Source: Roridomyces roridus (lineage: Eukaryota; Basidiomycota; Agaricomycetes; Agaricales; Mycenaceae). Taken from it: a stretch of 64,000 bases of DNA. The notes under the pieces were generated by a model. The model did not search any database. It was given only the letters and a program-made list of their open reading frames with translations, and was not told the origin of the DNA. The stretch's first letter is position 1; the number at the start of each line of letters is the position of its first letter. The DNA is taken from NCBI GenBank assembly GCA_029378245.1, contig JARKIF010000017.1, positions 372,001-436,000 on the forward strand, in the 5' to 3' direction. Position numbers and translations under genes: made by a program. Positions 21,715-32,660 of the stretch are shown here, in pieces.

Positions 21715-22460
21715 GTGGAGATCACAGCTTTAACACTAGCCGCCGGCTTGCCCGCAGCGTGGGTTGTCAAAGAACGAAAAACCATAGGCACGACGGCTTT
21801 CATCGACTGGTCCCTCTTCCACGACACTCGCTTCATCATCCTTTTCTTCGCAAGCGCAATCAACACCTTCCCGCTCTTCGTCTCGCCCTTCTTCCTCCCT
21901 CTGTACTACTCCGACTCCCTCAGCCTCTCCGCGAGCACCTCCGCAGCCCTTGTCGCCGCATTCAACTTCTCCTCCGCCCTCGGCCGGCTCGGATGTGGAT
22001 TTGCGTCGGATGTAATCGGTCCGGTCAACGTCCTATTCCTCGCCCTCCTGCTCAGCGCCATCAGTATGCTTGCGCTGTGGCCGGTATCGACTACACTTGC
22101 ACCGCTGGTGGCGTTTGCGGTGATCAACGGCGCTGCGAATGGCGGCTTCTTCGCTACGATGCCGACGGTTGTGGGTGCGGTGTTTGGTGCGGCGAGGGTG
22201 AGTATGGCGATGGGGATGGGTTGGTGGCTATCTCATGGTGCGTCCTTCCTTTGCTCGTCTCCTTCCATTTTTCCCCCGTGTTTATTGATACAGGGCGCGC
22301 CGATTGCCGGGTACCTCCTTAACGCCTACGGCGGCCAGAGAGCACTCTGTCGGCCTATCACCCAGCCATGTTCTACGCCGGGTCGATGGCGATGGGCTCT
22401 GCAGGCTTGGTGTCCCTTTTAATGCTCAAGACGAGTGCGGGTTTGTTCAGCAAGGTGTAA
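21715..22460 (+). pseudogene. MFS transporter (monocarboxylate-transporter type), 5'-truncated and frameshifted
   Basis: Only the C-terminal half remains: several transmembrane segments (FIILFFASAINTFPLFVSPFF, VLFLALLLSAISMLALWPV, and others) and the family motif GAPIAGYLLNAYGG, ending SAGLFSKV-TAA (22458-22460). The N-terminal six helices are absent because the start region of the F-box gene abuts it at 21663. The frame needs a correction just before GGYLM (near 22225; net 1 nt gained or 2 nt lost) and again near 22333, where one C is missing after GGC GGC. Clearly non-functional. Confidence 0.75.
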
Positions 22461-22681
22461 CTTGAGCAGTTTGTCCTTATCGTGGTTAGATATTTGTTAA
22501 CGACGAACAGTTCAAGGCTTCTCTCTTGTGATCTTGTGCTTGCAGTGATAGCGGTGGAGAGCTCCGAACCGCTTCAAAGTGTCCCAAACGGGATTCAAGC
22601 GACTAGTACGGTCGTACATATTTCCACATTCCCAATTTACAACTAGCTTTCCTTTCAGCTGTATCACGCAAACGTCTTCGA

Positions 22682-22982
22682 TCATTCTTTGGAGGGCAGG
22701 TTAACTCAAGCACGAAGATCTCAAGATTAACTTACCGAGACAACGGGTCTCGCAGAGGTCCACTGTTCCCGCAGCGCAGCAGCACCCGCCGACGTCAGGC
22801 TCGAGCGACTCCGACTCCGACTCGAGCGGGAGGGGATTCGGATTCATGAGACGTGGAATCGCGGCGCGGCGTGTCAATGCTTCGGGGCACGGTGGGGTAA
22901 CGCAGCACACTGCGGCGACGGGCGGCAGGATGACGAGGACGAGCATTCCGGTCAGGATTGGGAGCTCGAGGAAGCGACGCAT
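22682..22982 (-). CDS. small secreted cysteine-rich protein, 83 aa
   Basis: ATG at 22980-22982; a hydrophobic signal peptide (ELPILTGMLVLVILPPVAA) precedes a short mature chain with eight cysteines in the order CC-C-CCC-C-C, including a GGCCCAAG cluster. A 49-bp intron (22687-22735) near the end gives CETRCLE-stop. A TATA box (TATAAAAG) sits only about 30-35 bp upstream of the ATG, implying a very short 5' leader and perhaps strong expression. The Cys spacing is not that of hydrophobins. I do not recognise the family; it has the profile of a small secreted protein or effector-like peptide. Confidence 0.6.
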
Positions 22983-23012
22983 ATTTGAAGGTGGTGCGAA
23001 CTTGGGCGAGGT

Positions 23013-23021
23013 CTTTTATAC
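23013..23021 (-). promoter_or_regulatory. TATA box of the Cys-rich secreted protein gene
   Basis: TATAAAAG on the minus strand, about 30-35 bp before the ATG at 22982. Confidence 0.55.
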
Positions 23022-23670
23022 TTGACGGGGGAGCGGGAAGCGCGGGGGTTACTCAGCGCGGGTATCATCCAGCGTCGTAAAGCGGGATGAATGATTCTCG
23101 GTGGCAAAGCGGCGATTCGGACGAGAAGTCGGTATTCTTTTTGGTCTCATTTGGAATATTCGAATACCTCATGCGGGCCGCCACCAGCGAGAAGAATGCC
23201 CTCCTTCTCAGCCCATACAGCCTCACAGGGAGTTGTCATTAACCTAGGCTAAGGTTCGATTCCAGGTTGGATATCACGCTTACTCGCTTCCTCCCATATT
23301 TTGTCAGGGACTTGCCCCTCGTAACGCCGCTCCTGTGTTCAGACGCTCGAAAGGCGGTGCGTTCAACCTGCAACCTTCACGCGCCGCGACTCAGTGACGA
23401 TGCTCTTCGTTCCATACGTCTAATCCAGTTGTCAAGTTTCTTTCGTCTTCGTTTTCCATTCAAAAGCTGACGCTGACCTAGTATGTGTTGGCTTGCCGTA
23501 CTGAAAAGAACCCTGGTGCGGGACGATTTTCAAGCCCCATAGTTTTTCCATTCATTCTCGGAATTTTCTTCTCATTTCAATTTGGAATCATTCACACGGG
23601 CTGCCACCAAGGGCAGAACTGCCGTCAAGTTGACGGCTTGTTGCAATCAGGCTTCTTCCGCCAGCCACGT

Positions 23671-24457
23671 ATGCACTCACCACCGCTGCTGTCATTCCTC
23701 CTCGTTCTGGCTCTCACTATCCGCAATGCAATTGCAGATCCTTCCGCCGCACACCAAAAGCTCATCGCCCTCGCTACCGCTGGCGGCGGTATCATCGACC
23801 TCGACATGGATACATTAGAGCTCTTGCTGTCCCCAGACCGCCACTGGTCCTCAGCGATCCATACGACGGATAACGGCAAGCTACTCGAATGCAGCAAATG
23901 CAAGTAAGATTGATTACCTTGCGTTTTGAAATCCCCACCCACACTCCTTCCAGCGAATTCATCCCATCGTGGACCTCGGTAGCCAATGCATGGACCAAGG
24001 TTCCTGAGGAGCACCGGAACGCTCATTTCTTCGCGACATTGGATCTGAGTGGCGGCCATAATCCGTTACTGTCCCGCGACACAACTGCGGTCACCCCAGT
24101 CGTGTTCGCCATGCCCCCAACGCAAGGGCCGCGTGCCTCGGCCGAGGCTTACGACCTTTTGAACCTGCGTTACAAGTTTGACAAGTACGTTCTTTGCATT
24201 GCCATTACTGCCGTGTTCAAATACACCAGCTGATCGATAGTTGAAGTGGCTTCGGGGCGGAGCCTTTGGCTGAGTTTATTTCGAAATATACGCCGATCCC
24301 GATCCCGTATCCTGAGCCCTTCAACTGGGCGCGCTGGATTACCATTGGGGTCGGCATTCTCTCTGTTGTTGTCGGCGCACTTCGTTGGATAGCGGCTGTT
24401 GTGAGTCGTTGCATGATCTCTGGATTTGGCCTCACTGGTGTACAGATGGCAGGGTAA
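23671..24457 (+). CDS. OST3/OST6-like oligosaccharyltransferase subunit, 3' end lost
   Basis: OST3/6 subunits are thioredoxin-fold ER proteins that help the oligosaccharyltransferase N-glycosylate acceptor sites. Visible: signal peptide (LLSFLLVLALTIRNAIA), the thioredoxin-like segment with CxxC in ECSKCNEFIPSW, then VANAWTKVPEEHRNAHFFATLDL, VTPVVFAMPPTQGP, and one transmembrane helix (WITIGVGILSVVVGALRWIAAV). Introns split Cys-Asn at the CxxC and after YKFDN. After the first helix the frame meets a TAA (24455-24457), and the three further helices expected for the family cannot be found. Either the 3' end has been replaced by unrelated repeat sequence, or an exon is too diverged to see. Probably a broken or duplicate copy. 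Confidence 0.6.
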
Positions 24458-24601
24458 ACCCGTCCTTTCGCTGGGTCTCTGTCAGTTGTTCACCTATGAC
24501 CGGGCTGAGAATCGCCCCATGTAATGCGCGGTGTTTTCAAAATGATATGTACGTCGCAGTCTCCATCAGCTGGTCCGGTGATACAAGCTTGAATCTGATC
24601 T

Positions 24602-24650
24602 GGTTCGAATCCAGCTCGGGAAATGGACCGGCAAGAGGTCGATTTTTTTC
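24602..24650 (+). repeat. Pol III B-box plus T-run module
   Basis: CTGGTTCGAATCCAG followed about 30 bp on by T7 (24643-24649). The same arrangement and similar flanks occur at 27327-27379, so the two are probably copies of one tRNA-derived repeat. Confidence 0.4.
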
Positions 24651-25051
24651 TTCCTGTACCCGCAGTTCGCCTTCATTTTGTAGCTGAGAGCTGAACCTGA
24701 ATGTGCTACTTATACGGCGGAACTGGCACGAGCCAAAATGCATGGGCGACAATACGAGTCCGAGCAGCGTCCACGGTCGGTGAATCAAAGACTCGACTAG
24801 GATTTCTGGCAACTCGCCTACCCGAAGTTAAGCCAGTTCTCAACAGACACAGTATATTGGCACCTCCGCGTTGGATAATCCTGCTCAATAATGAGACTCG
24901 CGATCAAGCTCCCCACTTCGCCATTTCTTGCCTCGGGTTGAAGGAATTTTCGCTGCGAGGCTGCCGTCTCCTATCCGAATAGATTACTTTTGTGCTAGTG
25001 ATACACTTGTAGCATGCTCTAAATTACTCTAGTCTATGTGCCTGTGAAAAC

Positions 25052-26796
25052 TCAGACCGCCATCCCAATCTTCTCCTCCTCAAGCTGGTTCTGCTTCTTA
25101 ACCTTCAAATCCAACCCAGGCGCCCAGCGACTACCCTCCCTCACCCGTGCCCCATACCGGAAGAACAAAAAGGGCATCGGCGCAAGCAACATCCCCACAC
25201 CACCCAACAACGTACAAGCATACCCCACACCCATCTTCTCGAACATCTGCACCGTGAACAGCTGGAATCCCGCCGCAACGAGAGATCTCGCAAACGTATT
25301 CGCAGCAAACGCAGACGCGGCGAACATGAGGTACGTGTCGATCAAGTAGGAGAGGAATGAGATGAATATGGCGGAGATGCCGAATCCTACGGGGATGGTG
25401 CTGAGGGCGGGGACGTACCACGGGATCGAGGTGTATTCGCCCGTCCATCCGAGCCAGAAGATGCCGATGACAAAGACGGGCGCGCCGAGCATGGCGGCGT
25501 GTAGTCGTTCCTCGGGCGGTGGGAAGCCGCGCCATATTTGGATGAGTTTGGGGTAGTCGGTGGCGAGAAAGTGAGTGGAGAGCGCGCCGAGGAACGTGCC
25601 GATCCCGACGCCGATGAAGATGAGGCCGTTGTGGGAGATGGTGAAGCCGTGTTTTTCGATGAAGATGATAGGGAAAGCCTCGAATACTGCGGAATATGCG
25701 GTGAGGGGAGGAGGACAAGAAGATAATGGACGCACGAATGTACATGACCCCGTAAATGATCGAGAGGTAAATAGTCACCAGCACCAGGATGAGTTCGTCG
25801 CTGAGCATGATGAAGGGCCGGAACAGCGTCCGCTTGACGATTCCCCTGGCCGACCAATCCTGCTTCTCATGCGCTGCATACAACCTCTTGCTCCCCTCCG
25901 GGTCGACCATCCTCCGCTGTTTCACCTTGCGCAAGAGGATGACAGGTGCGTAGGTCTCGGGAAGGAAGATGGCCGTGAAAAGTGTACACGCGCCAGCGAA
26001 CATCATACCCACCCACAAAACCCAACGCCAGTTCAGTGAGCCACTGTCGACGATGAACCCCGCTACGATCGGCCCCATGACGGGACCCATGAACACAGAG
26101 GCGCTATACAGCGACACTGGTATCCCACGTTGTTCGGCGCTCCAAACGTCCGCCATTCCACTGCCGCCCGAGACGAGGGGCGCGACGGCGAAGAAACCAC
26201 AGAGAAATCGTGTCGTGAGAAGGGTTTCGATGTTTGGAGCGAGGGCTTGCGGGATGTGGAGGAGGGTGTAGATTGACATGGCCAAGACCAAGATGGGGCG
26301 TCGACCGATGAGTTCGCTGCCTGGGCCCCAGACGAATGGACCGAGGACGTAACCAACGAGGAAGGTGAATGTGATCAGGTACGACACCTCCGCCGAGAGA
26401 TGGAATTGGGCTCGAATGGATTGCACGGCCGAGGTCGGTGCAGAAGAAGAGAATGTTCTAATAAAAAGTAGGTTGACTGACTCCGAAGATGAAACGAAAC
26501 ACGCACACATTCATGCCCATAATGACACAAACCGCCGTTATACGCCACTTCCTGCCAATGCTCCAATTCTGCGGATTCTCCTGGTCGGCGGGCCCGTCCC
26601 AAGTGATCTCGTCGGAATCGCGTGACGGCGGCGGAGGTGCAGGCCTCGTCGTTTCCGAGTTCTTTCCATTCGATATCGGCGTGGGGTCGTGCGGGATGTG
26701 AATACCCTCGTCGTGTGCGAGCGTCGTAGCAGAGGGAAAGGCGGAGGTGGGCATGGTCTCGGAGGGCCACAGGGAAGAAGGACCTGCGTCGACCAT
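25052..26796 (-). CDS. MFS transporter, DHA1 drug:H+ antiporter type
   Basis: Plasma-membrane proton-coupled exporter of the 12-helix drug-resistance class (family knowledge). The start at 26794-26796 gives a hydrophilic N-terminal tail, then WDGPADQENPQNWSIGRKW, the usual entry to helix 1. A 49-bp intron joins GMNV to TFSSSAPTSAV. Signature motifs are GYVLGPFVWGPGSELIGRRP and NWRWVLWVGMMFAG. A second intron (25687-25735) joins GVMYI to LFEAFPIIFIEKHGF. Later helices include FASAFAAN-type NTFARS and GVGYACTLLGGVGMLLAPMP. The stop is TGA at 25052-25054. About 550 residues with no lesion; probably functional. Substrate unknown. Confidence 0.85.
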
Positions 26797-27326
26797 CGTG
26801 CCACTGTACGTGGGTGGTCGTCGTCGAAGCGAGAGTTGTCAGATAGCAAAGAGAATTTGAGGCAGCTTATTCAAGCTTATTCATCCACAAAAACCGCATG
26901 CAAGTAAAAGATGAAGCGGGTGTTGATACCGCTTGATGGATGATCCTGAGCGCATGACACATCGGAAACACCTCGAGAAGGATTTATGCAGTCTGGGTTG
27001 TATGCGTGTCTGAGTGGGAGGTCCATTGGAGGGCCAACCGTTGCATGTTTGGATGTCCCTCCAATGTTTGACATGTTTGAGACTAGAAGAGATCGAGACG
27101 AGAGATCGGCAACGGGCTTAAAACGTGCCTGAACTTGGCCTGAACGCTGATCTCCGACGTCGGACGATGATGTCAAGTTGCTGAGTCTTCTCATCGCGAT
27201 TTCAATTTTTCGGATTTTCCAGCCTTGAGACATTCCCGGAATTGCTACAGAGCGGAGGTCAGGATTAGTGAACCTGCCGATCAGGAGTCTTCTACCCACA
27301 GAAAGCACCGACCCAAATTTGGATCT

Positions 27327-27380
27327 GGTTCGATTCCAGTTGGGTTCATGCGGCTGGCCGCTGGTGTCGAGCTTTTTTTC
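27327..27380 (+). repeat. Pol III B-box plus T-run module
   Basis: CTGGTTCGATTCCAG (core 27327-27337) followed by T7 at 27373-27379, similar to the copy at 24602-24650. Confidence 0.4.
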
Positions 27381-27537
27381 TTGTATTTTCAAGCCCGCGC
27401 TCGCACTGCTTCCTTCTGTGTTGAATCCCAATCTAACTCACGAGGTGACGCCGCGAGAGCCTCGGGTGTAAAATATTCATGCGCCAAATGCATTCGAAAC
27501 TTCAAAATGTAAATACAGTCATCTGCCCTTCCATCTG

Positions 27538-28261
27538 TATGGCAGGATACAGGTAGCAAAATTATTCTGTGAATCAGGAAAATGACACTACCTTTGACAC
27601 AAAAAATGCACCACTGAGGGTGTTCGGAAAAAAGACGCAACCTTCGGAATTGAGAAAGTTGAGGGACATCACAGATGCCGTGTCACATGCCGGGACATCA
27701 ATCATTGATGATTTCCCCCAGATGGCAATGGCTCGGCTGCTACATTGCCGGAATGATGAATCCACCAAGACCATATGTAGATGTCAACCCTCGGCAGCCT
27801 GAGGGTTCATTCAACTCCTGATGCTCTGCTGCTACCGAGAACCCTACTGTCTGGTCAATCAAAGTTTATCTATCTGGAACTCAGTCCCTTGCTGAGATTT
27901 GACAAGAGGTTCAATGTGTCATTGCAATGATTGCCTTGATGCTGGCACAGTGCCCATCAGTGGTACTTAATGATGAAGCTGCCCGATGAAAGATTTACCA
28001 TGGCCATCAGCCACCTATCAGCCACCTGGCTGATGGAGCAGTTTGCCGTTGATTTTGTTATCACTCGGCGGCAGCATCACATCGGTTTGCGTCGGCAAGA
28101 CAAGCTGACAGTGGCGGTTTCCAATTGGCTTCAAATCTCAAGTGGTGGCACTTGTTTTCCAAGTGGTGCTTTTTTCTCAAGATTCCACTAGGTGGTGCTT
28201 TCTTTCTGTGTGAGTCCTTCAGTGGTGTTGCAAATAATTTTGCTACACGTATCCTTCCATA
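27538..28261. mobile_element. 724-bp non-autonomous TIR transposon (TATGGC group)
   Basis: Left end TATGGCAGGATACAGG then TAGCAAAATTATT; the right end read inward is TATGGAAGGATACGTG then the same TAGCAAAATTATT. Direct CATCTG flanks (27532-27537, 28262-28267) give a 6-bp TSD. Repeated (A)GTGGTG motifs occur near the right end and their complement (CACCACT) near the left. No transposase is visible. It lies 16 bp beyond the stop codon of the F-box copy at 28277; the tandem paralogue lacks it, confirming insertion. TIR start and TSD length match the element at 12094. Confidence 0.8.
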
Positions 28262-28276
28262 CATCTGAATAGCCTA

Positions 28277-29969
28277 TCAGCATTTCAAACTGAAGTCAAA
28301 GAGAAAGACGCATACAGAGTTCGTCCCGATGATATGGTCCTGATCCAAGAGCAAGACATCAAAATTTTCGTCCATACTCCGCATGGTGCTGCGATACGGA
28401 AGAGACGTGGTGACGGGGTTTTCAAAGGGTTCTTTGATAGTGGTGGGTGCTGACACGAAGGACATGCGAGTGTCGGGGGCTCTCGAGTCGACAATGTCCG
28501 GGTCCCTCGGAATGGCAGGGCTGAAGTCGAGGAGGTGCATGCATTTTTTGCCGGCGTCATCGATGGGCAGGAGAGCGCGTTCGCCGTGGACATGCCTGGG
28601 CGGGGAGTAAATAAGTGGTGTGCATGAAATTGATGGAAGACCTACCCAGTCCAGGTGTATCCGTCCCCGGGGAGCATCCGTGTGTTCTGCGGGCCCCACT
28701 CCTCCCATGGGATATCCAACGGGGCCGTTAACCCTTCCTGCTGGTACCGAGAGACATAGCCATGCAGCGTCCGATGAGGCACAAACAGGTGCGTCTGGAT
28801 CAACTCGTCGGACGTCTCGTAATTCAAGTGAAAAAGGTAGATGCGACATGTATGGGCAGGCGAATGTGGATACCGGGGCGTCGGCTGGAACCACGCAGGA
28901 AGCTGGGGCATCGGATGGACCCAAGTATGCCCAGCGTGAATCCCAATAGAGTCGATATCAGAGTCGACATCGAGGGCTGGGAGACGAAGGGTTGCGACCT
29001 GAACCACGCTGGAGGAACCGCGGATGTGGCCGGTTTCAATCATGTAGATCTCGATCCACCCATTTTCACAAGGCACTGCCTGAACGAGCGCACGGGGCGA
29101 AAGAAATTGGAAATCCGGATATGGTGAATCGCACTCGGGCAGCCTCTATTCATGATGTCGTATGTTGAAAGATACCGAAAAAGGCGACATACCGCCAACC
29201 AGTCTCCTTCGCGCCAGTTCCAGAGGCGAAGTGTAGAGCACCCGCCCTCAATAATAGCCACACCGACCACGTCGCCTGCAATTTGAATGGACAACAGGAC
29301 ACCCGTATCTGTGTCATCTCTGTCGATAAGGAAAGTCGATATCGTGGCACGAGCCAAAGGGTGAACTTCCCGGCGGCGCAGGGAGTACTCTGCCAGCGTC
29401 TGGAATATCAGAGTCCCAGAAGCCGGGAATGCTTGATGGAATAAAGCAACCAAGTCTTGGCTGGGGTCCAACGTGAAATCCTGCATCACCCCACCGTCGA
29501 TTCCCAGTCCGAGTGGCTGGATGAGAGATTCCGCGGTATCTGCGCCGCCGAGATCCCGCAGCGAGACGGTACAGAAATCGGGACCACGCATCTGCATGGC
29601 AAACACTCCACCAGATATGTCGAACGCTTTGCAAGTGCTCAGCGGCGGGATCTTAACGACCGTCTGGGATGTCCATGCGGGATTGGCCCAGGCCTGACGA
29701 CGTCGTTCGAGTGCCCGCATCATGTCGGTCGAAGATGAGGACACCGGATCTCCAGGTACCAGTCCGTCTTTCCAGAGTCGGATGGCGTATTGCAGCGCAG
29801 GAGAGCCGACAATTGTTTCGTGCCACGTACGAGAGACCTGTCTATCGCGTCAAAGATGGGGCCAGGTGCGGAAGAGTTGACCCACAGTTGAGCATTTCAG
29901 TATTGACTTGGGAGGGAGGAGCGATAGAGTCTCGCAGAAGATCTCTGGGGGCATTTTCGTGAGGGACAT
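28277..29969 (-). pseudogene. F-box-like protein, tandem copy 1, nonsense near N-terminus
   Basis: Paralogue of the gene at 30915-32568, sharing most of its exon/intron structure. The start at 29967-29969 opens MSLTKMPPEIFCETLSLLPPK, an F-box-like start. The frame meets TGA at 29850-29852 (codon 40), in a short stretch that is rearranged and shorter than in copy 2. Beyond it the coding frame resumes (QYAIRLWKDGLVPGD, MMRALERRRQAW...FDISGGVFAMQMRGPDF) and continues through three exons to DFDVLLLDQDHIIG-type sequence, ending at 28277. An alternative start at or after MSSSSTDMMRAL (29744) would drop the F-box but keep the rest. Everything after the lesion is well conserved. Confidence 0.65.
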
Positions 29970-30090
29970 GGTGGAGGAAGGCGACTCGCTGGTGCCGATC
30001 ACCAGCTGTGGACATCACGTGCTGACTGGCGACAAATATCCGATTAATCCGGACACTCCTTGCTTCTGATCTTCATGCCGCCATGCCGCC

Positions 30091-30529
30091 ATGCTCTCAC
30101 CTCGCGCCATCTCGCGCGGCGCGCCGTTCTCGACACCATCGTCTACCCATCCTCGCACTCCCATCGCCATCACCACGGGCATCTTCACGGGCATCTTCAA
30201 GCGCTATGCCAATAATGCCATCCGCCATAAGTAAGTATATCCAAGCGGCGGGAAGCAGGCTGCAGCTCTTTCATTTCAGAATCCCCAACTGTGACCAGCC
30301 ATACCGGCTCATCCGGGCCCACTCAATCCTCCTGCCTACGGGTGTAGCGATTTTTTTCACTCTGCGACTTCTCCACCGTTGGACTCAGCCGCCTGCACGC
30401 CGGTGCCCTTCTGGCATGCTCGAAAATCTTTCCAGCGAGTCCCTCCTGGTACGAGTCAGTATGTTCATGCGCAGAATCCAGGTAGCCCTATGCGGCATAA
30501 ACTCGAACCTATCCTCGATTCAAGGGTAG
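30091..30529 (+). CDS. possible small protein with mitochondrial-type leader (candidate)
   Basis: An ATG at 30091 starts an Arg/Ser/Thr-rich segment (MLSPRAISRGAPFSTPSSTH), followed by AITTGIFTGIFKRYANNAIR and ending at a strong GTAAGT donor (30232). This looks like a mitochondrial targeting leader plus a short amphipathic part. The next acceptor (TTTCAG, about 30279) joins in frame to a stretch open until 30529 that I cannot match to any family. It may be a real small gene or a gene fragment between the two F-box copies. Confidence 0.25.
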
Positions 30530-30914
30530 GCATGGTTGCCACGGCATTTTCAAGTGTTTCGATTTACCCATTCAAGGCAAGAACTGATCGAGTATCTCTG
30601 TCCCCTAGATTCCGTGTGATCCCCGTTCGATGCGGGGCGGGTCCGACATGAGCGAGCAGTTCGGATGACGAGTTTTTTGTTTGATTTCCTTCCTTACTAC
30701 CTAGAATACTTATTCTGACGGTTGTCGTCTTGTGGGTCACTCCAACTTTTTTCGATTCCTTGCTGGGTAAAATCCTCCATTCCTGCACTTTGTCTTCTTG
30801 TGCAATACCACGCTGACTCTTCCCAAGCTCGTAGTAACACACACGCCAATTGTAAAGAACGTGTTTACTTCAAAACGTGAATACAGTCATCTTGCCCTCT
30901 TTCTGAGTAACCCA
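30530..30914. other. intergenic with tRNA-like remnant
   Basis: Contains a partial B-box-like CCGTTCGATGCGG (about 30622-30634) followed by T6 near 30672. No gene seen. Confidence 0.35.
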
Positions 30915-32568
30915 TCAGCGCTCCCGACGCAAAGAGACAGAACAGATACGTACAGAGTCCATCCCGATGATATGATCCTGGTCCAGGAGCAACACATCAA
31001 AGTCCTCGTCCATGCTGCGCATCGTACTGCGATACAGAAGAGACGTGGTAACCGGTTCTTCAAAGGTTCCGTTGATAGTGGTGGGTTCTGAGACGAAGGC
31101 CGTGCGAGTGTCCGAGGTTTGTGAGTCCTCGACAATCTCCGGCTGCCCAGGAAAGATGGGACTGAAGTCAAGCAGATGAATACACTTTCTGCCGCCGTCA
31201 TCAGCGGGCAGGACGACGCGTTCGCCATGGACGTGTCTGGACAGAGTAAATGAGTGATGGTATGCATTGTGTTGATAGAAACTCACCCAGTCCAGCCATA
31301 CTCATCGCCGGGGAGCATCCGTGTGTGCTGCGGGCCCCAATCCTCCCATGGGACCTCCACCGGCGCCGTTAATCTCTCCTGTTCGTACCGAGAGACGTAG
31401 CCATATAGCGTCCGATGAGGTACAAATAAGCGTATGTGGAGCGACCCCGCAGGAGATACGTACTCCAAGTGAAACAGGTAGATGCGGCGTGTGAATGCAG
31501 AGGAGAATGGACGACGGGGCATCGGATGGGGACATGTAGGCCCACAGTGCATCCCAATGAAGGTGAGATCATGGTCGACGGCGAGGTCTGGTAGTTCGAG
31601 CATCGCCACAGGAACGAAGTCGGAGACACCGGTTTCGTTGGTGTCGATCATGTAAACTTCAATGTGCCCATAGCCACAGGGCACGGCCTGAACGAAGGCG
31701 CGAGGCGAAAGAAACTGGGAGTCAGGATATGGTGAATCGCACTCGGGCAATCTCTATTCATGGTCTCAGAAGTTGGACGATGTCGGATGGAGTGAAGATA
31801 GAGGCATACCGCCATGTGTTCTCCTGTGCGCCAGCTCCAAACACGAAGCGTTGAACAACCGTCCTCGAAGATGGCCGCACCGACCACATCGTCCGCGATT
31901 TGAATATAAGACAAGACAGGCGCCTGTGTGTCGATGGGAAAAGAAACCACTGGGCAACGAGCCAGCGGGTGATGTTGGCGCCCCGATATGGTTTGGAAAA
32001 CCAGAGTCCCTTCGCCGGGGGACGATTGGTGGAATGAAGCAATCAAGTCTTGCGTGGGGTCCAACGTGAAATCCTCAAACTTCTCGGCATCGATTCCCAA
32101 TCCCTGTCTTCGAAGGAGAGATTCTGTATTCCCGTCGACGTCCAGATCGCGCAGCGACAGGGTGCAGAAATCGGGACCCTGCATCTGCATAGCAAAGACT
32201 CCACCAGATATATCGAATGCTTTGCAGGTACTGAGCGGTGGAATCTCCACCACAGTGCGCGATGTCCACGCCAGATTAGCCCAGGCTTGACGCCGTCGGT
32301 CGAGTGCTCGCAACATGTCGGTGGAAGACGAAGAGCCGGAATCTCCAGGGAGGAGTCCATCTTTCCAGAGTCGGATGGCGTATTGTAGCGCAGGTGAGCG
32401 GACAATGGTTTCGTGCCACGCACGAGAGACCTTCCGTGCAATCGTGTCAAGTAAATCGTCCGGGAGCGGGATATTTGGACCCACAGTTGAGCATGTTAGT
32501 AGTATTTTGGGATGGAGGAGATAAAGAATCTCGTAGAACATCTCCGGGGGCATATTCGTGAGATGCAT
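30915..32568 (-). CDS. F-box-like protein, tandem copy 2 (intact)
   Basis: Start at 32566-32568: MHLTNMPPEMFYEILYLLHPK, an F-box-like N-terminus, then KVSRAWHETIVRSPALQYAI. The body resembles a beta-propeller-like F-box partner domain (FDISGGVFAMQMQGPDFCTLSLRDL, LSYIQIADDVVGAAIFEDGCSTLRVWSW). Introns follow TGEHMA and PGDEYGWTG, both with good borders, and the last exon holds RHVHGERVVLPADDGGRKCIHLLDF and DFDVLLLDQDHIIGMDSV. About 500 residues. The neighbouring copy at 28277-29969 has the same layout, so they are a tandem duplication in the same orientation about 1 kb apart. Target and function unknown. Confidence 0.75.
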
Positions 32569-32660
32569 GGTGGAGGAAGGAAAGAGAGACTCGAGTGATT
32601 GATGTCCATCACCTCGGCTATGCGGATCACGTGCGGATTGGCGTTTCCTTTCTCACCACC

